A stretch of 43,368 bases of DNA from Planctomycetota bacterium (lineage in GTDB: Bacteria > Planctomycetota > J058), in contig JAHBXY010000070.1 in NCBI GenBank assembly GCA_019636275.1, forward strand, positions 1 through 43,368, read 5' to 3'. The translations under genes and the position numbers were made by a program. Positions 32,867 to 43,127 of this stretch are shown here, one piece after another (position 1 is the first letter of the stretch; each line of letters begins with the position of its first letter). The notes beneath the pieces are model-generated. The model had not been told where the DNA came from and searched no databases. It saw only the letters and a list, made by a program, of their open reading frames with translations.

Positions 32867-35800
32867 TCAGCCCGCGCGCCGCCCGCCCGCCGCCTCCTCC
32901 AGCGGCCGGATCAGCCCCGGCGTCGGCGCGGGGGCGGGCGCCTCGAACAGCGCCGCGTCGGCGGCGCGCAGGCGCGCGGCGGAGCGCAGGGCGTCGTCGA
33001 GCGCGTCGGCCTCGGCGCGGCGGCCCGCGCGCCGGAGGGCGTCGCGCGCGGCGGCGAGGACGACGGCCTCGTCCTCGTAGGTCTCCAGGCGGTTGAGCGA
33101 GCCGCCGCCGAGGGCGTCGGCCAGGCGGGCGCGGGCGCGCTCGCGGCCGAGGCGGGCGAAGGCGTCGGTGCGCGCGCCGAAGGGGTCGGGGGCGCCGCCG
33201 AGGTGCCAGTCGAGGTCGGGCACGCCCGCGAGCAGGTCGCGCCCGCGCCGGCCCTCGCCGTAGATCCGCCGCAGGTGCTCGTCGCGCGCGCGGGTGTAGG
33301 CGGCGCCGATCGCCTCCAGGTCGCGCGCCAGGCGCTCCTCGTCGGCCCGCACCAGCGACTCGGCGTAGCGCTCGACCGAGCCGTAGCGCCGCGCGACCGA
33401 GGTGCGCAGCGCCGGGTGCGCCTCGAGCCGCGCCAGCGCCGCGGTCCGGCGGTCGGCGGCCAGCTTGGCCTCGCGTGCGGCCTTCTCCAGGCGCGCGGCG
33501 AAGCGGGCCTCCTCGAGCATGAGCGGGTCGTAGAGCCGGTTGCGCCAGGCGGTCCAGGCGTCGCGGTAGGCGCGCGCGGCGGCCGCCACCTCGGCCGGGC
33601 CGGCGCCCCGGTCGCGCGTGGCCGCGAGGAAGGCCTGGCCGGCCTCCGCCAGCGCCCGGCGCGCGGCGCGCTCGTCCAGCCACTCCGTCGCCGCCTCGGC
33701 CGCCTCGTCGGCCACGTAGAGGATCACGGCCAGCTCGACCGCGGTGTAGAACCACCCGCCGAGCCGCGCCAGCGCGGCGCCGCGCGCGCCCAGGCGCGCC
33801 AGCGCGCCCGTCGCGCGTGCCTGATCGAGCGACGTGACCCAGGCGATCGAGCGCACGCCGGCGCGCACCGCGGCCGAGGAGAGGCCGAGGGAGGCGAGCG
33901 AGATCGCGAAGGCCCGGCCCTCGAAGCGCCCGCCGACGATCTCCGGCAGGGCGATCCCGACCGCCAGGGCCAGGTTCGTCTTCAGCACCCCGTTCACGAA
34001 CGCCGGCTTGACGTGCCGCTGCAGGAAGCGCGTGTAGGCCACCTCGCCCGCGCGCGCGCCGAGGACGAACAGCCCGTAGTGGGTGTAGAAGTCGGTCTCG
34101 GTGAGCGAGTCGAAGAACTCCTCGATCCGCAGGCGGTCGCCCGTGCGCGCGACCACCGCGAGCTCCTTGAGGAACAGCGCCAGGCCGAAGTGGGCCAGCC
34201 CGCCGGCCTCGTGCAGGGCGCGCGAGCCGAGCGCGCGCCGCCACTCGACGGTCCCGTCCGCGCGGCGATAGGGGGCGAGCGGGTCGGACTGCCCGCGCAG
34301 CGACGCGCTCACCTCGGAGGCCGCGCGCTCGCCGCTCAGGTAGGCGCCGGCGATCGTGGCCACCCACATGGGCGGCGCCGTGGCCTCGCCGGCGAAGAAG
34401 ATCCGGTTGCCGACCGGGCGCCCGGCCGCCTCGCGCGCCTCGAAGTGCCCGGGGGCGGCCGCCGAGAAGGCGCCGCGCGTGAGCGGGTCGGTGTTCCACG
34501 TGGTCAGCTCGGCCCGCCGCGCGGCCGGCCGCACCTGCTCGCCGAAGATCCGCGCCAGCTTCTCCTTGACGTACTCCGTCGCCCGCTCGCGGCCCATGCG
34601 CTCCATGTCCTCTGCCAGCTCGCCGCCGAAGAGCGCGATCACGACGTCCTGCCCGAACGGTCGGATGACGTACTCGACCACGCCGCGCGGGTTCGTGGTG
34701 TCGTAGATCCGCGCCCCCGTCGGCACGACGCGCGTGAACACGTCGCGGTCGAACTCGATCATCACCTTGCCGAAGCGCCCCATGGGCAGGTTGGCCAGGG
34801 CCTCGCGCTTCCAGGCCGGGAGCGGCGGGTTGAAGGCGATGCTCTCGACGACCGGCGCCGACGGGGTGACGACGACGCGCGCCGCCTCGTAGACGCGGCC
34901 GTCCGACGTGTGGATCCGCGCCGGCTCGTTGGGCTGGCCGCCCCACTCCACGCGCTCGACCCGCACGCCCGTGCGTAGGTCGAGCCCGCGCGCCAGCGCC
35001 TCGGGGATCAGCCCCATGCCCTCGCGCACCAGGCGGTCCTCCGCCTCCGGGGTCATGAGCGAGCGGTCGCGCAGGGAGAGGTCGCGCGCGTCGGTCGCCC
35101 CGTGGTGCGAGTTGGCGATCAGCCGCTCCATGAGCGGGTCGCGGAAGCCGCGCGCCGCCTCGGCGACCGAGATGTCGCGCCCCTCCGCGCGGGCGCGCTC
35201 GGCGACCTCGTGGAGGCGCGCCTCGAAGGTCTCGAGGCGCGCGTCGTCGAACGGGCGCAGGGTGCGCGACCCGTCGAAGGTCAGCCGCGTCTCCGGCACA
35301 TCGCGCACCAGCTCGAGCCCCAGGCGCTCGGCGATCCGCCCGGTCGGGTTCTCGAAGAAGTTGTGGATCCAGGCGCCGCCCGCGTCGAGGGGCATGGAGA
35401 AGGTCGTCGCGTCGGTGCGCACCCGGCCGCCCGGCTGCTCGCCGGCCTCGAGCACGACCACGCGGCGCCCCTCGGCCTCGAGGCGCCGCGCCGTGGCGAT
35501 CCCGGCCATGCCGCCGCCCACGATCACCACGTCCGGCCGCAGGGCCTCGTGCGCGCCGATCAGCTCGAACGCGCGCCGCGGGCTCAGGCCGCGCGCGCGC
35601 AGGGCCTCGCGCTCGGCCGGCTCGAGGGCGGCCACGGCCGCCTCGAACCGGGCCAGCTCGCCGCTCGCCTGCAGGCGCTCGACCAGCCGCGCGTAGCTCG
35701 TGGGCGTGGCCGCGTCCTGCCAGGCGCCGCGCGCGCGGGCCTGCCTCGCGAGGAGCTCGCGCGGCGTCAGCTCGCCGTCGAGGAAGCGCTGGCGGGTCGC

Positions 35801-36190
35801 AGGGTCGAGGTCGCGCACGAGCCGGTCGAACTCGCCCAGGAGGCCGGCGCCCTCGAGGCCGCGGCGCACCGTCATGTAGCTCGCAGGGCGCAGGGCGGCC
35901 TCGCCGAAGACGCCGGTGGCGACGAGGTCGTAGAAGGTGCCGATCGGCAGGCGGCCGGCGTGTAAGTCGACCCGCTGCGAGGGAGAGGCCAGGCGCAGGG
36001 CGGCGCGCAGGTAAGCCTGCCCCTGGGGGCCCAGGTCCGCCGCCCACGACGGCCCGACGTGGCTGGTCCCCGCGACGGAGGACGCGACCGGGCGCGCCGG
36101 CTCCGGCTGGGCGAAGGCGGGGTGCGCTCCACCGAGCGCCGCGACGAGCAGCGGCGCGAGGAGCGGCCAGGTGCGGAGCGCGGTGCCCAT
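32867..36190 (-). CDS. Secreted giant amine-oxidase-like flavoprotein with N- and C-terminal extensions
   Basis: A 1107-residue protein starting at ATG 36190. Residues 1-27 form a signal peptide ending 'AFAQ'. Residues about 45-215 are a helical extension of unknown type. The flavin amine-oxidase domain spans about 219-655, with 'VVIVGGGMAGIATA' (GGGMAG at 225-230), 'EAGEQPGGRVRT', 'DAGGAWIHNF', and the C-terminal FAD signature 'IFFAGEATAPPMWVATIAGAYLSGERAA'. The remaining 450 residues match nothing I know. They include hydrophobic segments around 745-800 and 845-865 and then a long Arg/Glu/Ala-rich helical, probably coiled-coil tail. Normal flavin amine oxidases are about 450-550 residues, so this is twice the family length. 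Export of an FAD enzyme by a Sec-like signal (no twin arginine) is notable. Substrate unknown. Confidence 0.85.
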   Translation of the reverse strand: MGTALRTWPLLAPLLVAALGGAHPAFAQPEPARPVASSVAGTSHVGPSWAADLGPQGQAYLRAALRLASPSQRVDLHAGRLPIGTFYDLVATGVFGEAALRPASYMTVRRGLEGAGLLGEFDRLVRDLDPATRQRFLDGELTPRELLARQARARGAWQDAATPTSYARLVERLQASGELARFEAAVAALEPAEREALRARGLSPRRAFELIGAHEALRPDVVIVGGGMAGIATARRLEAEGRRVVVLEAGEQPGGRVRTDATTFSMPLDAGGAWIHNFFENPTGRIAERLGLELVRDVPETRLTFDGSRTLRPFDDARLETFEARLHEVAERARAEGRDISVAEAARGFRDPLMERLIANSHHGATDARDLSLRDRSLMTPEAEDRLVREGMGLIPEALARGLDLRTGVRVERVEWGGQPNEPARIHTSDGRVYEAARVVVTPSAPVVESIAFNPPLPAWKREALANLPMGRFGKVMIEFDRDVFTRVVPTGARIYDTTNPRGVVEYVIRPFGQDVVIALFGGELAEDMERMGRERATEYVKEKLARIFGEQVRPAARRAELTTWNTDPLTRGAFSAAAPGHFEAREAAGRPVGNRIFFAGEATAPPMWVATIAGAYLSGERAASEVSASLRGQSDPLAPYRRADGTVEWRRALGSRALHEAGGLAHFGLALFLKELAVVARTGDRLRIEEFFDSLTETDFYTHYGLFVLGARAGEVAYTRFLQRHVKPAFVNGVLKTNLALAVGIALPEIVGGRFEGRAFAISLASLGLSSAAVRAGVRSIAWVTSLDQARATGALARLGARGAALARLGGWFYTAVELAVILYVADEAAEAATEWLDERAARRALAEAGQAFLAATRDRGAGPAEVAAAARAYRDAWTAWRNRLYDPLMLEEARFAARLEKAAREAKLAADRRTAALARLEAHPALRTSVARRYGSVERYAESLVRADEERLARDLEAIGAAYTRARDEHLRRIYGEGRRGRDLLAGVPDLDWHLGGAPDPFGARTDAFARLGRERARARLADALGGGSLNRLETYEDEAVVLAAARDALRRAGRRAEADALDDALRSAARLRAADAALFEAPAPAPTPGLIRPLEEAAGGRRAG

Positions 36191-36381
36191 GTCGTTCGTC
36201 CCCCGAGCGTGCGGGCCTGCCGCAAGGGGGAGGCCTGAAGCGCGGCGCGGCGCCCGAAGGACTTATGGAGAATTGCGTCCCGGGCGAGTGCGACGCAAGC
36301 CACGTCGTGACGCGCCCTGAAACGCTCGCGAGGGGGCGCTCGCCGTCGTGAGCTCGAGCCACCCGGTCGGGGGGAGGGGCG

Positions 36382-36558
36382 TCACCGCCCCGGCGCGAAC
36401 AGCTCCGCCTTGGCCGTGCGCGTCATGGCGACCGCCGCCGGGTGCTTCACCTTCCGCTCGATCGTGATGGCGTAGAAGCGCTCCTGGAGCTCGGGGAGGC
36501 GCTTCACCACCCGGACGCCGTAGCTCCGCCGCGCGTCGTCCTCCACCGCTCGCGACAG
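36382..36558 (-). pseudogene. 3' remnant of a LysR-family (NhaR-like) regulator gene
   Basis: The last ~58 codons, ending at TGA 36382-36384, encode 'SYGVRVVKRLPELQERFY' followed by 'AITIERKVKHPAAVAMTRTA', which matches the C-terminus of NhaR-type LysR regulators ('...ERFYAIS.ER..KHPAVVAI...'). Upstream of about 36558 the frame turns into Arg/Pro-rich shadow of the gene on the other strand; the HTH and most of the effector domain are missing. It abuts the 5'-truncated universal-stress-protein remnant on the opposite strand. Confidence 0.7.
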
Positions 36559-37263
36559 CGGGAGCTCGCGGCCGCGCACGCGCTCGAGGCCTGGTCGGAC
36601 CGGCTCCGCGCCGAGGGCGTCGACGTCGAGTCCGTCGTGCGGCGCGGCGACCCCGTCGAGGTGCTCGTCAGCGAGGCCCTCGAGCACGCCGCCGGGGCGA
36701 TCGCCATCGCGGTCAGGCCGCCGCCTGCCGTCTTCGGCGGGGCGGTCGCTCGGCTCGTCCGGCGCGCGCCGGGGCCCGCGCTGCTCCTGCGCGAGCCGCG
36801 CCGCCCCGGCGGCGCCGTGGACCGGGTGGTGGTCCCGCTGACGGCCAGCGCGCCCGCGTCCAGCGTCGTGCGCGTCGCCGCCGGCGTGGCCGCGGCGCAC
36901 GACGCCGAGGTCGTGCTCGTCGTCACGGGCGACCCGTTCGCGCCGGCGGTCCGCGCCGCGCTCGAGGAGGCCGAGCGCCACCTCGCGACCGTCCGCATCC
37001 GCTTCGTCGGCGAGGTCGCCCTCCGGCCGCTCTGCTCGCTCCTCGAGGAGGAGGAGCCGGACCTGATCGCGGTCGCCGGTCCGACGGCCCCGAGCGTGGC
37101 CGACGCCGCCGACCGCATGCTGGTGCACCTGCTCCTCGAGTCGTCGAGCTCCCTGCTCGTCGTCCAGGAGCCCGCGCGCGCACCGGCGGGCGAGCGCCCC
37201 ACGTGTCGGCGCGTTCGCCTGTCGAGCGCCAGGACGCGCGGACGGGAGGAGGCGGTGCGGTGA
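36546..37263 (+). pseudogene. Universal stress protein (tandem UspA) gene, 5'-truncated
   Basis: About 238 codons ending at TGA 37261-37263. The first UspA domain lacks its opening strand and the beginning of its first helix; it starts at 'SRQRELAAAHALEAWSDRLR' and continues with 'VVRRGDPVEVLVSEALEHAA' and 'RRAPGPALLLREP'. A second, complete-looking UspA domain begins 'DRVVVPLTASAPASSVVRVAA'. The frame is open back to an ATG at 36442, but that part (36442-36545) is antisense to the LysR remnant and not UspA-like. A chimeric product of 273 residues could still be made. The 5' loss coincides with the 5' loss of the divergent LysR remnant, as expected from a single deletion. Confidence 0.7.
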
Positions 37264-37341
37264 TCCTCGCGCCCCCGACGGATCGAAAGATGCGCCAGCT
37301 CCATCGCAAGCCGCGCTCTACGCGCAGCTCGCGCCGGCGTC

Positions 37342-37347
37342 TAGCAT
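37342..37347 (+). promoter_or_regulatory. Candidate -10 element (TAGCAT) of a leaderless transcript
   Basis: TAGCAT ends six bases before the ATG of the methyltransferase gene, with no ribosome-binding site between. The arrangement mirrors those before 17873 and 38227. Confidence 0.4.
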
Positions 37348-37353
37348 GCCGCC

Positions 37354-38094
37354 ATGATCGACATGAGCGAGGGGCGAGTCACGCGACGCGAGCTGCTCCA
37401 GGCGAGCGCGGCGGTCGGCGCAGGGCTGGTCATGACGGGGTGCGCGTCGGGGGGCGAGCCTGCGGAGCAGCCTCCGACGTGCCACCGGGGCGGGGACCAT
37501 CACCAGGGAGGGCAGCACGACCTCCGACGCTGGGCCGAGGTCCTCGACGATCCCGCGCGGGACGCCTGGCAGCAGCCGAACGTCGTCGTGGCGGGCCTGG
37601 CGATCGCCGAGGGCATGGTCGTCGCCGACGTCGGCGCGGGGACGGGCTACTTCGAACCGCATCTGAGCCGCGCGGTCGGCGCGCGCGGGCGGGTCCTGGC
37701 GCTCGACGTCGATCCGGACCTCGTCGCGCACATGCAGCGGCGCTTCCAGGCGGCCGGCCTCCACAACGTCGAGGCTCGCCTCGTCTCGCCGGTGGACCCC
37801 GGGCTCGAGGTCGGCGCCGTCGACCGCGTCCTCGTCGTCGACACCTGGCACCACATGTCCGACCGCGTGGCCTACGCGGCCAGGCTCCGGCGAGCCCTCA
37901 GGCCGACGGGGCGCCTCGTCATCGTCGACTACCCCGCGGACGCCCCCGAGGGGCCTCCTCAGGAGCTCCGCCTCGGCGCGGAGGCGGTCCTGGCCGAGCT
38001 GAAGGCCGCCGGGTTCACCGCGCGCATCGAGCCCGACGCGCTCCCGAGGCAGTACCTCATCGTGGCCGAGGTCACGGTCGGAGGAGGGCGCTGA
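37354..38094 (+). CDS. Tat-exported lipoprotein, class I SAM-dependent methyltransferase-like
   Basis: A 246-residue protein. 'VTRRELLQASAAVGAGLV' with R11-R12 and the lipobox 'VMTGC' (C30) predicts a twin-arginine lipoprotein signal. A His/Gly-rich stretch (44-55) and 'RWAEVLDDPARDAWQQP' precede a Rossmann methyltransferase domain: motif I 'VADVGAGTGYF' (90-100), the ribose-binding acid in 'VLALDVD' (114-120), and later strands 'DRVLVVDTWHHM' and 'GRLVIVDYP'. The family is familiar from other bacteria as a predicted exported methyltransferase. Since SAM is a cytoplasmic metabolite, whether the protein is active outside is unknown. ATG 37363 is an alternative start that would keep the signal. 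Confidence 0.85.
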   Translation: MIDMSEGRVTRRELLQASAAVGAGLVMTGCASGGEPAEQPPTCHRGGDHHQGGQHDLRRWAEVLDDPARDAWQQPNVVVAGLAIAEGMVVADVGAGTGYFEPHLSRAVGARGRVLALDVDPDLVAHMQRRFQAAGLHNVEARLVSPVDPGLEVGAVDRVLVVDTWHHMSDRVAYAARLRRALRPTGRLVIVDYPADAPEGPPQELRLGAEAVLAELKAAGFTARIEPDALPRQYLIVAEVTVGGGR

Positions 38095-38213
38095 CGGCGG
38101 CAAGACGCGAGCGGATCGGCGCAAGGGGCTCTCGGAGGGGGTTCGTGCCAGGCGGGCTCGCCGCTCCCGGCGGCCGGCTCGACGAGCGGCCCCTCGAGCG
38201 CGCGCTTGCGTGA

Positions 38214-38219
38214 TAGCGT
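38214..38219 (+). promoter_or_regulatory. Candidate -10 element (TAGCGT) of a leaderless transcript
   Basis: TAGCGT ends seven bases before the ATG of the AraC-type gene; there is no ribosome-binding site. A TTGCGT sequence lies too close (38207) to serve as its -35. Confidence 0.3.
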
Positions 38220-38226
38220 CCGTCGC

Positions 38227-39108
38227 ATGCGACACCCCGGGCCCGTCGCCCGTGACAGCGAGGCCGCCGGCCAGCGCCCCGTCGTGGCTTCACGGCGGAC
38301 GACCTGCGAAGGCGGTCCGGCCAGGTCCGCGGTCACCCACACCTACGCGGTCCTCGTGTTCCTCACGGCCGGCCGGGCTCGCGTGGAGCAGCGCGGGGAG
38401 TGGACCGTCCGCGAGGGCGAGGCGCTGCTGGTCCCCGCAGGCGAGGCGCACCGCACCCTCGACTCGCACCGATCGCAGTCCTGGACGCTGGCCTTCTCCG
38501 CGCCCTCGTTCGTGGCCCACGGAGGGGCGTCGTTCCTCGAGCCGTTCGAGCGGGTCCGGGACGGGGCCGCTGCCGTCGTCGAGATCCCGTCCGCTCGCCA
38601 CCGCCTCCTCGACGCGCTCTTCGGGGAGCTCGAGACCGTCGGCCGCGAGCCTCGGGGGCCGGGTCGTGGCCTCGACGCGATCGAGCGGAGCCTGCTCACG
38701 CTGATCCTGGCCGAGGTGGGCAGAGCCGCGCTCCCGGCCGTCGCCGGCGCCTCGGCCGGCGGCGTCGTCGTCAGCCGCGCGCTCCGCTTCATCGAGCGCC
38801 ACTGCCTCGGCCCCCTGACGCCACGCGACGTCGCGGCCGCCGTGGGTCGCAGCGCGGCGTACGTCACGGCCGCCCTGACCAGGGCCACCGGGCGCAGCGC
38901 CGGCAAGTGGATCGTGAGCGGGCGCATGGCCGAGGCGCGACGGCTCCTCCTCCATTCCCCCGAGCGCGTCGACCTGATCGCGGAGCGCGTCGGCTACGCG
39001 GACGTGACCCACTTCAGCCGGATGTTCCGCCGCGAGCACGGCGTCTCCCCGACGGCGTGGCGACGCGCCAATGCGCGCACCGGACCCGGTGACCCTGGAG
39101 AGGCGTGA
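38227..39108 (+). CDS. AraC-family transcriptional regulator
   Basis: A 293-residue regulator. ATG 38227 is preferred over the upstream GTG 38206 because it follows the promoter-like TAGCGT and the protein-like sequence begins there. An N-terminal cupin-type sensor covers about 25-110 ('YAVLVFLTAGRARVEQRG', 'GEALLVPAGEAHRT'). The C-terminal double HTH lies at about 190-285, with 'LTPRDVAAAVGRSAAYVTAALTRATG' as the first and 'VDLIAERVGYADVTHFSRMFRREHGVSP' as the second, conserved AraC signature. The ligand and target are unknown. It follows the exported methyltransferase on the same strand after 132 bases, which it may or may not control. Confidence 0.92.
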   Translation: MRHPGPVARDSEAAGQRPVVASRRTTCEGGPARSAVTHTYAVLVFLTAGRARVEQRGEWTVREGEALLVPAGEAHRTLDSHRSQSWTLAFSAPSFVAHGGASFLEPFERVRDGAAAVVEIPSARHRLLDALFGELETVGREPRGPGRGLDAIERSLLTLILAEVGRAALPAVAGASAGGVVVSRALRFIERHCLGPLTPRDVAAAVGRSAAYVTAALTRATGRSAGKWIVSGRMAEARRLLLHSPERVDLIAERVGYADVTHFSRMFRREHGVSPTAWRRANARTGPGDPGEA

Positions 39109-39112
39109 GCTC

Positions 39113-39136
39113 GCGGAGGGGGGGGGGCGACCACCT
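39113..39136 (+). terminator. G-rich hairpin after the AraC gene
   Basis: GCGGAGG and CCTCCGC can pair around a loop containing most of a run of ten G (39118-39127). It lies directly downstream of the AraC stop. The G run is also a site where base-calling errors or slippage are likely. Confidence 0.4.
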
Positions 39137-39279
39137 CCGCGCGTGCGCTGGAAGGCAAGCGAGGGCGATGCTCCGAGCTGCGCAGGCGGTCGAGGCCGGC
39201 TCCCGTGACGAGGATCTTCGAGCGCCCCTGACGTGATCGCCGCGTCGGGTGGAGCGCCGGGCCCTCGCTCGCTATCACG

Positions 39280-40170
39280 GTGGACGAGGCCACCAGGATC
39301 GAGGCCCACGTGACCGATGGCCTGAGGCGCGGAGACGATCTGTTCCTGCTCGAGGACGCCGTGTGGGTCTGGGCCCGGCCGGTCGGGGTGCCCATCTACG
39401 ACTTCGAGTTCGACCGGCTCATGGCCTGCCGCCGGCCCTACGACCGGCCGGGCGAGGTGGTCGCGGTGGCCCGCGTGGGCGCGGTCGACGACTACGAGGC
39501 GAGCCACGCCGCGCTCCTGCGCGACGGCGTGCGCCTGATCCACGGCCCGGAGCAGTACCTCCGCGCCACGCGCCTGCCCCGCTGGTACCCGCTCCTGGCC
39601 GACCTGACCCCCAGGAGCCTGTGGTTCGAGGGGGCGCCGGACCCGAAGCAGATCGAGGACGAGCTGGGCTGGCCGATCTTCATGAAGGGGGCGCGCCAGA
39701 CGAGCCGTCATCGACGCAAGCTGTCGATCATCGCGGGGCCCGACGAGCTGGAGCGCGCGCTCGCGGACTACGCCCGCGACCCGATCCTGGGCTGGCAGGA
39801 CGTCGTGTGCCGCAGCCTCGTCGCCCTGCGCCCCGTCGAGGACCCCGACCCCGAGCGCATCCCGAGCTCCTACGAGTTCCGGACCTTCTGGTGGCGCGGC
39901 GAGCTGGTCGGGTGCGGCCGCTACTGGTGGGAGGGCCGCGACTACGAGCTGACGTCCGACGAGCGCGGTCCCGCCCTGGACGTCGCCCGGGAGGCCGCCC
40001 GGCGCCTGGACGTCCCGTTCCTCGTCGTGGACATCGCGCAGCGGACGGACGGGGCCTGGATCGTGATCGAGTGCAACGACGCCCAGGAGAGCGGCTACGC
40101 GGGCGTGTCGCCGTTCGCCCTCTGGCGTGAGGTCGTCCGCCTGGAGCGCCAACGGTCGAGGTCCTGTTAG
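39280..40170 (+). CDS. ATP-grasp protein of the R2K (clade 3) type
   Basis: A 296-residue protein starting at GTG 39280 (a GTG at 39310 is an alternative; neither has a good ribosome-binding site). The second half shows the ATP-grasp plan: 'WPIFMKGARQTSRHRRKLSII' with the ATP-contacting lysine, 'DVVCRSLVALRPVED', 'YEFRTFWWRGELVGCGRYWW' with the conserved E-x-R, and 'VDIAQRTDGAWIVIECNDAQESGY' with the metal-binding E and N. This corresponds to the R2K clade 3 domain (PF14243), found in peptide-tag and phage-related settings, with unknown substrate. The N-terminal half is unassigned. It precedes the second DEDDh exonuclease by 46 bases and may be co-transcribed with it. Confidence 0.83.
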   Translation: MDEATRIEAHVTDGLRRGDDLFLLEDAVWVWARPVGVPIYDFEFDRLMACRRPYDRPGEVVAVARVGAVDDYEASHAALLRDGVRLIHGPEQYLRATRLPRWYPLLADLTPRSLWFEGAPDPKQIEDELGWPIFMKGARQTSRHRRKLSIIAGPDELERALADYARDPILGWQDVVCRSLVALRPVEDPDPERIPSSYEFRTFWWRGELVGCGRYWWEGRDYELTSDERGPALDVAREAARRLDVPFLVVDIAQRTDGAWIVIECNDAQESGYAGVSPFALWREVVRLERQRSRSC

Positions 40171-40216
40171 GGTTGCAATCACTCCGGCAATGCACGACCC
40201 TGCGCCGGAGGCTGAC

Positions 40217-41329
40217 ATGGACATGCGACCGGCCCGGCCCACGACCCGAAGGATGAAGGCGCCCCAGGCTGGCCTGTTCACCCCGCGACGGCCCATGCCA
40301 CCGCCTGACGCTCCGCCTGGCGCGGCGACGTATGCCTCGCCGGTCGAGGGCAAGGCCTTCGAGGCCTGCCGGTTCGCCGTGATCGACCTGGAGACGACCG
40401 GCGTCGGCGCGATGGACCGGGTCGTCGAGGTGGGCGTCGTCCGCTTCTCCGGTGACGGCTCGCAGTCCGATCAGTGGTCGACCCTGATCAACCCGGGCCG
40501 AGACCTCGGTGTGGCGAGGGTGCACGGCGTCCTCTCCTACCAGGACGTGAGGCACGCCCCACGGTTCGAGGACGTCGCAGGTGACGTCGTCGAGCGGCTC
40601 GCGGGGGCCGTCGTCGTCGCCCACAACCTCCAGTTCGAGGAGCGGTTTCTCGGTTACGAGTTCCGTCACCTGGGCCTGAGGATCCCTGCCCACCCCGGGA
40701 TCTGCACCCTGCGCCTCGGCTGCGAGCTTGGAGCAACCAGTCGCCGCCTGGACCACCTCTGCCGCCAGTTCGGCATCCCCCTGCAGAACACCCACTCCGC
40801 GCTGGCCGACGCCTGGTCGACCGCCCGCCTCCTGTCTGTGTACCTGCTCGGGCTGAGGGCCGTGGGGCGGGGGTCCCTCGAGGCGATCGGCTGCACGACC
40901 CCGCAACCGCCCGTCGAGGCCTGGCCCCGGATCCCGCGGACCGGCATGGTCTTCGATCGCTACCAGGTGGAGTCCCTGCCCGAGCACGAGCGGCCGGTGG
41001 CGCACCGCCCCTTCCTCTCGCGAGTCGTCGATGAGCTGCCGGCTGGTCTGGACGTGGACGCGGCGGAGTATCTTGACCTCCTCGACCGGGTCGTCGCCGA
41101 TCACCAGGTGACGCTGGTCGAGGCCGAGGCGCTGCGCTCGTTCGCCGAGGAGTCGGGGTTCGACCCGGGTCGGTGCGACCAGCTCCACCGCGCGTACTTC
41201 GACGGCCTGGTCCGGACCGCCTGGGCGGATGGGGTGCTGACCGACGAGGAACGCGCCCAGATCCAGGCCATCGGAGCGCTCCTGGCCATCGACCCCGACG
41301 GCATCGCCCAAGCGCTCGCCGGGGCGTGA
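40217..41329 (+). CDS. DEDDh-type 3'-5' exonuclease, BRCT-less relative of the one at 3091
   Basis: A 370-residue protein. ATG 40217 was chosen because GGAGG lies six bases upstream; the frame extends to 40127. The DnaQ-like domain has D57 and E59 ('AVIDLETTG'), H193 and D198 ('NTHSALADAW'), but the third acidic residue is E141 ('AHNLQFEERFL') where the paralogue has Asp. It shares the middle and C-terminal TerB-like region with the other copy ('HRAYFDGLVRTAWADGVLTDEER' against 'HRRYLDELVAAATRDGIVSDQEY') but ends there, without BRCT. An N-terminal Pro/Arg-rich extension of about 45 residues is specific to this copy. Activity is likely but the Asp-to-Glu change leaves some doubt. Confidence 0.87.
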   Translation: MDMRPARPTTRRMKAPQAGLFTPRRPMPPPDAPPGAATYASPVEGKAFEACRFAVIDLETTGVGAMDRVVEVGVVRFSGDGSQSDQWSTLINPGRDLGVARVHGVLSYQDVRHAPRFEDVAGDVVERLAGAVVVAHNLQFEERFLGYEFRHLGLRIPAHPGICTLRLGCELGATSRRLDHLCRQFGIPLQNTHSALADAWSTARLLSVYLLGLRAVGRGSLEAIGCTTPQPPVEAWPRIPRTGMVFDRYQVESLPEHERPVAHRPFLSRVVDELPAGLDVDAAEYLDLLDRVVADHQVTLVEAEALRSFAEESGFDPGRCDQLHRAYFDGLVRTAWADGVLTDEERAQIQAIGALLAIDPDGIAQALAGA

Positions 41330-41378
41330 GCCCCCTGAGAGCGTTGCGCGCCGGCCCGCGGCGGTGCATCGTCCGCGC

Positions 41379-43119
<1,741 letters not shown>

Positions 43120-43127
<8 letters not shown>

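Noticed and set aside
32680..33096. Plus-strand open frame across the tRNA containing 'GCSSAGRAIRSQRIGHGFESRHLQ'
   Set aside because: This is the familiar false protein produced by translating a tRNA gene; the real feature is tRNA-Ala.
36442..36545. N-terminal part of the UspA open frame starting at ATG 36442
   Set aside because: It is antisense to the recognisable LysR C-terminus and has no UspA similarity; treated as chimeric, not original coding sequence.
39109..39279. Possible small gene between the AraC and ATP-grasp genes
   Set aside because: No frame has a start with ribosome-binding site and protein-like composition; only a G-rich hairpin is visible.
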